From assembly GCA_003221695.1 (NCBI GenBank), contig QHSX01000044.1, positions 1-64,000 on the forward strand: DNA of 64,000 bases, given 5' to 3'. Origin of the DNA: Candidatus Rokuibacteriota bacterium. Lineage in GTDB: Bacteria; Methylomirabilota; Methylomirabilia; Rokubacteriales; CSP1-6. Position 1 is the stretch's first letter; each line of letters begins with the position of its first letter. The position numbers and the translations under genes are program-made. Below are positions 58,432 to 64,000 of the stretch, piece by piece. A model generated the notes under the pieces. It was not told the DNA's origin. It saw nothing but the letters and a program-made list of their open reading frames with translations, and did not search any database.

Positions 58432-58899
58432 GTGGCCTCACGCCGGGGCGAGATCACGATGTCGGTGACGGAGCTCGCGCGCTTCCTCGACGAGGAGCGC
58501 GTGCTGACCTGCGCGACGCTCGGGCCGACCGGGCGCCCACACCTCATGCCGCTCTGGTATGTGCGCGACGGCCCCACGCTCTACGCCTGGACCTACGGGA
58601 AGTCCCAGAAGGTGCGGAACCTCGAGCGCGAGCCGCGCGCGACCGTCCAGATCGAGGCCGGACGCGACCGGTACGGTGAGCTGCGGGGCGTGATGCTCGA
58701 GTGCGACGTCGCGATCGAGCGCGACCCCGCGCGGGTCGCCGACGTGGGGGTGCGGCTCATGGCGCGCTACGCCGGCGCCGAGCCGTCAGCCGACGCACGC
58801 GAGCGCGTGCGCGCGCAGGCCGCGAAGCGCGTGGTCCTGCGCTTCACCCCGACCCGCGTCGTCTCCTGGGACCACCGCAAGCTCGGCGGCTCGTCCTGA
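58432..58899 (+). CDS. Pyridoxamine-phosphate-oxidase-fold protein (F420/FMN/haem-binding type)
   Basis: This 155-residue protein has the PPOX split-barrel: ARFLDEERVLTCATLGPTGRPHLMPLWYV, YAWTYGKSQKVRNLEREPRATVQI, and a C-terminal VVLRFTPTRVVSWDHRK strand. This family binds FMN, F420 or haem. The exact cofactor is not clear; the layout is like the F420-dependent/TIGR03618-type group. The GTG at 58432 gives the longest form; an ATG at 58459 (MSVTELARF) may be the true start. It ends an operon with the epimerase and dehydrogenase. Confidence 0.8.
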   Translation: MASRRGEITMSVTELARFLDEERVLTCATLGPTGRPHLMPLWYVRDGPTLYAWTYGKSQKVRNLEREPRATVQIEAGRDRYGELRGVMLECDVAIERDPARVADVGVRLMARYAGAEPSADARERVRAQAAKRVVLRFTPTRVVSWDHRKLGGSS

Positions 58900-58947
58900 G
58901 CAAGCGACGGGTCTCGGACGGCCTCCCGCGCACCGCCGGCGGCGCGG

Positions 58948-59931
58948 CTAGCTCAGCAGGTCTCGCAGCTCCGGGACCACCCAGAGCGGCTTGTCGCCGG
59001 CCGCGACGCGCTGGATGTTGTCGAAGGCATTGCGGAAGCAGCGCTGCCAGTTCTCCCAGGTCGGTCCCGCCATGTGCGGCGTGATCGTCACGGAGTCGAG
59101 GGAGAAGAGCGGGTGGTTCGCGGGCGGTGGCTCCTCCAGCATGACGTCGAGGCCCGCGCCGGCGAGCCTGCCGGTCGTGAGCGCCTTGTGGAGCGCCGCC
59201 TCATCGACGACCAGGCCGCGGCAGGTGTTGATCAGGATCGCGCCCGGCTTCATCAGGGCGAACGCCTCCTCGCCCATCATCCGACGCGTACGGTCGGTGA
59301 GTGGCACGTGCAGGCTCACGACGTCCGAGGTGCGCAGCAACTCCTGGAAGAGGACGAACCGGACGCCGAGCGCGTCCTCCGCGTCCTCGGCGAGCCGCAC
59401 GATGTCGTAGTACTGGACGTGCATGTCGAAGCCGAGGGCGCGGCGGGCCACCTTCTTGCCGATGTTGCCGAGTCCCACGATCCCGAGCGTCTTCCCCGAG
59501 AGCTCGGCGAGGCGCGTCGTCGCGAAGTCACCGACCCGCCACTTGCCGGCGACGACGTTGTTGTGCTGCCAGACGAGCTTCTTCGTCACGGCCAGCATGA
59601 GCGCGAGCGTGTGCTCGGCGACGGCGATCGCGTTGGCTCCGCCGTTGTTGCAGACGGGGACCCGCGCCTTTCGGGCCGCCTCGATGTCGACCCGGTCGTA
59701 GCCGGCGCTGATGAGCTGGACGAGCTTGAGATGCGGCGCCGCGCGGTAGAAGTCCGACCCGAGGCTCGTGCGGGCGAAGCCGACGAAGTACTCGGCGTCG
59801 TCGATCGCGTCGAGGAATTCGGGCGTTCCCTGCTCGGCGACCCGGAGCTCGTAGCCTGCCGGCACGATCGCGCGGGCGATCTCGACCACCGGGCCGGGCA
59901 GCTTCGGTGAGAGAACGATCTTGATTGCCAC
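58948..59931 (-). CDS. D-2-hydroxyacid dehydrogenase (second of three)
   Basis: This 327-residue protein belongs to the same superfamily but a different subgroup from its neighbours. It has VQLISAGYDRVDIEAARKA, VCNNGGANAIAVAEHTLALML, the Rossmann motif TLGIVGLGNIGKKVARRA, and the catalytic set NTCRGLVV (Arg), DVMLEEPPP (Glu) and ITPHMAGPT (His). It resembles phosphoglycerate-dehydrogenase-like or lactate-dehydrogenase-like enzymes. The GTG at 59931 has a good AAAGGAG ribosome-binding site. It is divergent from the third dehydrogenase with 33 bases between the starts, so they may share control. Confidence 0.9.
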   Translation of the reverse strand: MAIKIVLSPKLPGPVVEIARAIVPAGYELRVAEQGTPEFLDAIDDAEYFVGFARTSLGSDFYRAAPHLKLVQLISAGYDRVDIEAARKARVPVCNNGGANAIAVAEHTLALMLAVTKKLVWQHNNVVAGKWRVGDFATTRLAELSGKTLGIVGLGNIGKKVARRALGFDMHVQYYDIVRLAEDAEDALGVRFVLFQELLRTSDVVSLHVPLTDRTRRMMGEEAFALMKPGAILINTCRGLVVDEAALHKALTTGRLAGAGLDVMLEEPPPANHPLFSLDSVTITPHMAGPTWENWQRCFRNAFDNIQRVAAGDKPLWVVPELRDLLS

Positions 59932-59964
59932 GGGCGCTCCTTTGGGGGAAGATTTCACGCCGAC

Positions 59965-60927
59965 ATGAAGATCCTTTATACACCCGTTCTGATCGTTCCG
60001 TCGCTCAGCCGGGAGGACCGCGCCCGGATCCTCGAGGCGGCGGGCGCCGGCGCCCACCTGGTGGAGGCGGCGGATCCGGCGCGCCAGCGCGCCGAGATCG
60101 TGGACGCCGCCGTCCTGTTCGGTCGCGTCGCGCCGGACGTCTTCACCCTCGGACGGCGCTTGCGCTACTACCACTCCATCGGCGCCGGGGTGGACGCGAT
60201 CCTGTCCCCGGACCTGGTCGAGAGCGACGTGATCCTGGCATCCGAGAAGGGTGAGGTCGGCATCCACCTGGCCGAGCACGCCTTCGCGCTCCTCCTCGGC
60301 CTCACGCGGGGCATCCAGACGGCGCTGCGGACCCCCGACTACAGCCTGCGTGAGCCGATCCGCCACGAGCAGCGCGAGCTCTACGAGCTGACGATGGGGA
60401 TCGTCGGCTTCGGCGGGACCGGGCGCGCGGTGGCGCGGCGCGCGCTCGGGTTCGGGATGCGCGTGCTGGCGGTGGACATCGAGGACGTGGCTGCCGAGCC
60501 CGGCGTCGAGGCGATCTGGAAGCCCGACCGCCTGCACGAGCTGCTCGACCGCTCGGACGTCGTCGTCATCGCGCTGCCGCTCACCAAGGCGACCCACCAC
60601 CTCTTCACGCGTGACCTCTTCCGCCGGATGCGCCCGAGCGCGATCCTCGTCAACATCACGCGGGGCGCGATCGTGTACGGCGACGACCTCCTCGTCGCAC
60701 TCGAGCAGGGATGGCTCTGGGGCGCGGGCCTCGACGTCACGGATCCCGAGCCGCTGCCGCCGGGTCACCCGCTGTGGACCCACCCGCGCGTGATCGTCAC
60801 GCCGCACACCGCGGGAGGCTCGCCGCGCCGGGCCGGCCGCGTCATCGCGACATTCTGCGAGAATCTCACGCGGCTCCGCTCGGGGCAGCCGCTCCTGGCA
60901 ACGATCGACAAGCGCAAAGGATACTGA
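59965..60927 (+). CDS. D-2-hydroxyacid dehydrogenase (third of three)
   Basis: This 320-residue dehydrogenase has LRYYHSIGAGVDAILSPDLV, VGIHLAEHAFALLLGLTRG, the Rossmann motif TMGIVGFGGTGRAVARRA, and the catalytic set NITRGAIV (Arg), DVTDPEPLP (Glu) and VTPHTAGGS (His). It is clearly different from the other two copies. The substrate is unknown. It starts the plus-strand run dehydrogenase-zinc alcohol dehydrogenase-nicotinamidase, with one base between its stop and the next ATG. Confidence 0.9.
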   Translation: MKILYTPVLIVPSLSREDRARILEAAGAGAHLVEAADPARQRAEIVDAAVLFGRVAPDVFTLGRRLRYYHSIGAGVDAILSPDLVESDVILASEKGEVGIHLAEHAFALLLGLTRGIQTALRTPDYSLREPIRHEQRELYELTMGIVGFGGTGRAVARRALGFGMRVLAVDIEDVAAEPGVEAIWKPDRLHELLDRSDVVVIALPLTKATHHLFTRDLFRRMRPSAILVNITRGAIVYGDDLLVALEQGWLWGAGLDVTDPEPLPPGHPLWTHPRVIVTPHTAGGSPRRAGRVIATFCENLTRLRSGQPLLATIDKRKGY

Positions 60928-60928
60928 G

Positions 60929-61975
60929 ATGAAGGGCATCGTCTTTCTCGGCAACCGGAAGCTCGAGCTCCGCGAGTTCCCCGACCCGACACCGGGCCCG
61001 GGCGAGGTCGTCATCGCCATCAAGGCCTCGGGCATGTGCGGGAGCGATCTCCATCCCTACCGCGCCATCGGCAATGCCGCCGCCGCGCTCGGCCTCGGCG
61101 CGGGTGGCGGGCCCGTCATCGCGGGCCACGAGCCGTGCGGCGTCGTCGCGGCGCGCGGGCCCGGCGTCTCCGAGGACGAGGCGCCGACCGGCGCGCGGGT
61201 GATGAACCACCACTACAAGGGCTGCGGGCGCTGTAAGCACTGCCGCATCGGCTGGTCGCAGCTCTGTCCGAACGGCATCGTCGTCTACGGCATGACGGGC
61301 CACGGCGGACACGCGCCCTACATGAAGGTGCCCGCGCGCACGCTCGTGCCGCTGCCCGAACCGCTCGGCTTCGAGGAGGGCGCCGCGGTCTCGTGTGGGA
61401 CCGGCACCGCCTACGGCGCGCTGAAGCGCCTCGACGTCTCCGGGCGCGACACGCTCGCGGTCTTCGGCCAGGGGCCCGTGGGCCTCTCGGCGACGATGCT
61501 CGGCGCGGCCATGGGCCCGCGCGTGATCGCGATCGACGTCGTCCCGGAGCGGCTCAGGCTCGCCCGCGAGCTCGGCGCCGACGCCGTGATCAACGCCAAG
61601 GAGACCGACCCCGTCGCCGCGCTCCGCGAGCTGACCCACGGCGCGGGCGTCGAGGCGTCCATGGACTGCACGGGGAACCCCGACGCGCGCGTCGCCGCCG
61701 TGAAGAGCGCCGCGACCTGGGGGCGCGTCTGCTTCGTCGGCGAGGGCAACACGACGACGTTCGACATCAGCCAGGACATGATCCGGAAGCAGCTCACGAT
61801 CCACGCCTCGTGGACGTTCAGCTCGATCGGTCAGGAGGAGTGCGCCCGCTTCATCGCCGAGCGGAAGATCCCGCTCAAGCGGCTGCTCACCCACCGCTTC
61901 ACGCTCGAGCAGGCGGAGCAGGCCTATCGGCTCTTCGACACCCAGACGACCGGAAAGGGGGTCTTCGTTCCATGA
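60929..61975 (+). CDS. Zinc-dependent alcohol dehydrogenase family protein
   Basis: This 348-residue medium-chain dehydrogenase has the catalytic zinc ligands in KASGMCGSDLHPYR and IAGHEPCGVV, and a structural zinc loop GCGRCKHCRIGWSQLC (four cysteines). The NAD(P) site is in VFGQGPVGLSATMLG. It is similar to threonine dehydrogenase and related polyol dehydrogenases. It oxidises a secondary alcohol or the reverse; the substrate is unknown. The stop overlaps the next gene (ATGA). Confidence 0.9.
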   Translation: MKGIVFLGNRKLELREFPDPTPGPGEVVIAIKASGMCGSDLHPYRAIGNAAAALGLGAGGGPVIAGHEPCGVVAARGPGVSEDEAPTGARVMNHHYKGCGRCKHCRIGWSQLCPNGIVVYGMTGHGGHAPYMKVPARTLVPLPEPLGFEEGAAVSCGTGTAYGALKRLDVSGRDTLAVFGQGPVGLSATMLGAAMGPRVIAIDVVPERLRLARELGADAVINAKETDPVAALRELTHGAGVEASMDCTGNPDARVAAVKSAATWGRVCFVGEGNTTTFDISQDMIRKQLTIHASWTFSSIGQEECARFIAERKIPLKRLLTHRFTLEQAEQAYRLFDTQTTGKGVFVP

Positions 61976-62712
61976 AGACACGCGATCGGCGCGAGTTCCT
62001 CAAGGAGGCTGCGACCGCTCTGATCGTCGCCGAGCTGGCCACCAGCGCACCCGCGGCGTTCGCCCAGGCCGCGGGGGGGAAGCTCAAGCCGTCGGCGACC
62101 GACGTCCTCCTCGTCATCGACGTCCAGAACTGCTTCGTGCCCGGCGGGACACTGCCCGTCAAGGAAGGCGACGCGATCGTCCCGCTCATCAACCGGATCG
62201 CGAGGGGCTTCGCGCACGTCGTCCTCACGCAGGACTGGCACACGCCCGGCCACGCCTCGTTCGCCTCGACCTACCCCGGCAAGAAGCCGTTCGAGACGAT
62301 CAGCCTCGGGTACGGTACCCAGGTGCTCTGGCCGGACCACTGCATCCAGGGGACGGCCGATGCCGAGCTCGTCAAGGAGCTCAAGATCCCGCACGCCGAG
62401 CTGATCATCCGCAAGGGCTACCGCAAACCCATCGACTCCTACTCCGCGTTCTACGAGGCGGACGGCAAGACGCCGACCGGCCTCGTGGGCTATCTGCGCG
62501 AGCGCGGCCTCAAGCAGGTGTTCCTCGTCGGGCTCGCCACCGACTTCTGCGTCGCGTGGTCGGCGATGGACGCGCGGAAGGCGGGATTCGCCGCCTACGT
62601 GGTCGAGGACGCCACGCGCGGGATCGACGCCGACGGGTCGCTCGCGAAGGCGTGGAAGGACATGCTCGGCGCGGGCGTCAGGCGCATCCAGTCCACCGAT
62701 CTGGACGTCTGA
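61972..62712 (+). CDS. Tat-exported nicotinamidase/isochorismatase-family hydrolase
   Basis: This 246-residue protein starts with a twin-arginine signal (DRREFLKEAATALIVAEL with an AFAQ cleavage site). The mature part is a PncA-type cysteine hydrolase: VLLVIDVQNCFVPGGTLPV (Asp), VVLTQDWHTPGHASF (metal site), QVLWPDHCIQGTADAEL, IRKGYRKPIDSYSAFYE (Lys) and VFLVGLATDFCVAWSAMDA (nucleophile Cys). It should hydrolyse nicotinamide to nicotinate, but outside the cytoplasm, which is unusual. It overlaps the zinc alcohol dehydrogenase gene (ATGA) and is convergent with the NlpC/P60 gene. Confidence 0.88.
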   Translation: MKTRDRREFLKEAATALIVAELATSAPAAFAQAAGGKLKPSATDVLLVIDVQNCFVPGGTLPVKEGDAIVPLINRIARGFAHVVLTQDWHTPGHASFASTYPGKKPFETISLGYGTQVLWPDHCIQGTADAELVKELKIPHAELIIRKGYRKPIDSYSAFYEADGKTPTGLVGYLRERGLKQVFLVGLATDFCVAWSAMDARKAGFAAYVVEDATRGIDADGSLAKAWKDMLGAGVRRIQSTDLDV

Positions 62713-62727
62713 CGGGCGCGGCGCGTG

Positions 62728-63237
62728 TCAGAAGCGGCGACCTCCGACCCAGCGGGTCCGATACCACGACTCGTCGAGGCCCGAGACGATGACGCCGTGG
62801 CCGCTCCGCCGGGCATGGATGAAGCGCCCGTCCCCGACGTAGATCCCGGCGTGATGAAGCCCATCGAAGAAGACGACGTCGCCCGGCTGGAGCCGCTCCC
62901 GCGTGATCGGCGCGCCGTACCGGAACTGCTTCGCCGCGTTGTGGGGAAGCGCGACGCCCACGTGCGAGTAGACGTACAGCACGAAGCCGGAGCAGTCGAA
63001 GCCGTCCGGGCTCGAGCCGCCCCACGCGTACGGCGCGCCGAGATGCGCCCGCGCTATGGCGACGACTCGCCCGGAGCGCGACGCGGAGGACTCCGCCTCC
63101 GAGCGCTGGAGGGCCGGACGCCCGGCGGCCGGCTCGGTCACGTCGAATGTCGCCAACGGCTTCGAGCAGCCGAGCACCGCGAGCGACAGAGCGAGCCCCG
63201 TGCCGCGCCGGATCGCGCCGCGAACCATGTGCCTCAT
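62728..63237 (-). CDS. NlpC/P60-family lipoprotein endopeptidase
   Basis: This 169-residue protein has a lipobox (LALSLAVLGC) and an NlpC/P60 cysteine-peptidase domain. The catalytic Cys is in PDGFDCSGFVLYVY, and the His in HHAGIYVGDGRFIH; a third polar residue follows in IHARRSGHGV. These enzymes cut between D-glutamate and the diamino acid in cell-wall peptides. It is likely anchored in the outer membrane or the periplasmic face. The region from 63238 to 63408 has no gene that I can support. Confidence 0.9.
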   Translation of the reverse strand: MRHMVRGAIRRGTGLALSLAVLGCSKPLATFDVTEPAAGRPALQRSEAESSASRSGRVVAIARAHLGAPYAWGGSSPDGFDCSGFVLYVYSHVGVALPHNAAKQFRYGAPITRERLQPGDVVFFDGLHHAGIYVGDGRFIHARRSGHGVIVSGLDESWYRTRWVGGRRF

Positions 63238-63408
63238 GGCGGCTCGATCGTGCAGCGCGCATGCCAGGGCCCCCTCGAGCGGAAAGGTCGACGGTCCGCG
63301 CCGTTACGACCCGCCGGGTGCCGGCACGACTCGGGCCAGTGTCAGAGCGTCGCTGGGAGCGGCCCTTCACGGCACAAGGCCGAGCCGCTCCGGTGCCCTC
63401 CAGGACAC

Positions 63409-64000
63409 GTGGCGAAGGGCCGCCGCGGGTGCTGATCCGCGGCGGCACGGTGATCGATCCCGCCCAGGGGCTCCACGCCACGCGGGACGTTCGCATCGCG
63501 GACGGCCGTGTCGGCGCCCTCGGGGCGCGCCTCGGGCGGGCCCGCGGCGAGGAGGTCGTGGACGCGCGGGGCCTCCTCGTCACGCCGGGCCTCATCGATC
63601 TTCACGTCCACGTCTTCTTCGGCGCCTCCCACTACGGCATCGAGCCCGACCCCCACTGCCTCGCGACGGGGACGACGACGGTCGTGGACGCAGGCTCCGC
63701 CGGCGCCCTCACCTTTCCGGCGTTCCGCAAGTACGTGATCGAGGTCGCCGCGACGCGGATCCTGCCGTTCCTGAACATCGGCGCCACGGGGATGCTGAGC
63801 GCCGAGGTCGGCGAGCTCGAGGAGCTCCGGTTCATCGACCGGACGAAGGCGCTCCAGTCTATCGAAGCGAACCGCGGCCTGATCCGCGGCGTGAAGGTGA
63901 GGCTCTCGCGCCAGCAGGTGGGCCCGAACGCACGGGTCGCGCTCCTCACGGCGCGCGAGACGGCCGAGGCGGCGCGGCTGCCGTTGATGGTCCACGTGGG
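63409..64000 (+). CDS. Amidohydrolase-family metallohydrolase, N-terminal part
   Basis: The gene runs off the right edge; 197 codons are visible. The start of the frame is typical of the amidohydrolase superfamily: VLIRGGTVIDPAQGLHATRD, then LLVTPGLIDLHVHVFFGASHYG with the first metal-binding HxH. A later part reads ATGTTTVVDAGSAGALTFPA and FLNIGATGMLSAEVGEL. This layout resembles amidohydrolase/deacetylase-type and dihydroorotase-like enzymes. I use the GTG at 63409; a second GTG at 63430 is also possible. The full active site and substrate lie outside the window. Confidence 0.82.

Noticed and set aside
1..64000. CRISPR arrays, tRNA or rRNA genes, and intact insertion sequences
   Set aside because: I looked for regularly spaced repeats, cloverleaf-like sequences, rRNA-like conserved blocks and transposase motifs and found none that I could support.

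Overview
The window is about 70% G+C, almost fully coding, and looks like a chromosomal stretch of a Gram-negative, diderm bacterium. The evidence for an outer membrane is a complete type II secretion cluster with a secretin, several lipobox proteins, and Tat-type signals. The gene set (high-GC genome, CoA-linked aromatic catabolism, several 2-hydroxyacid dehydrogenases) would fit an uncultured soil or subsurface lineage such as Rokubacteria/Methylomirabilota. That placement is inference and cannot be proved from the sequence here. I see no rRNA, tRNA, CRISPR array, prophage or intact insertion sequence.

Layout. 1-4.3 kb (minus): a cobalamin uptake and assembly operon (cobU-cobT-cobB-btuF-btuC) behind a clear cobalamin riboswitch. 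4.4-9.6 kb: a Tat-exported metallo-beta-lactamase-fold protein, a cyclic-nucleotide-binding-domain protein, an Hsp15-like RNA-binding protein, a DUF3047/ferritin-like pair and a gamma-glutamyltransferase. 9.6-11 kb (minus): cobS and cobC, the remaining nucleotide-loop steps. 11-17 kb: a large secreted esterase-like protein, then a minus-strand run of ZIP transporter, aroQ, an ECF sigma factor fused to an exported domain, and an acyl-CoA carboxylase beta subunit. 17-28.3 kb (plus): type II secretion genes in the order E-F-G-H-I-J-K-L-M-C-D, nearly all translationally coupled; a ~180-bp imperfect inverted repeat sits between gspF and gspG.

28.3-37.3 kb: a BtpA-like protein, a lipoprotein NagZ, a nucleoside hydrolase-ribokinase pair, a small SelW-like gene with an in-frame TGA at the CxxU position (probable selenoprotein, the most interesting item), a CoA-transferase, an SDR-RidA-flavin oxidoreductase run, and a VapBC toxin-antitoxin module with its own promoter and palindromic operator. 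37.3-47.6 kb: an acetyltransferase, an M20 peptidase, a bifunctional salicylyl-CoA hydroxylase/anthraniloyl-CoA monooxygenase-type flavoprotein, a TPR/MBL/DUF1059 run, a lower-GC patch with a PAS-HisKA protein lacking an ATPase domain and a Crp/Fnr regulator, and a geranylgeranyl-reductase-type flavoprotein.

47.7-64 kb: an Lhr-type helicase, a stand-alone mreB, two uncharacterised membrane proteins, a ChaN-like lipoprotein, and a catabolic-looking region with three different 2-hydroxyacid dehydrogenases, a sugar-epimerase-like protein, a PPOX-fold protein, a zinc alcohol dehydrogenase, a Tat-exported nicotinamidase, an NlpC/P60 lipoprotein and the start of an amidohydrolase.

A recurring regulatory feature is a TAnnnT box 6-7 bases before the start codon of genes that head transcription units. 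This suggests that many mRNAs of this organism are leaderless.
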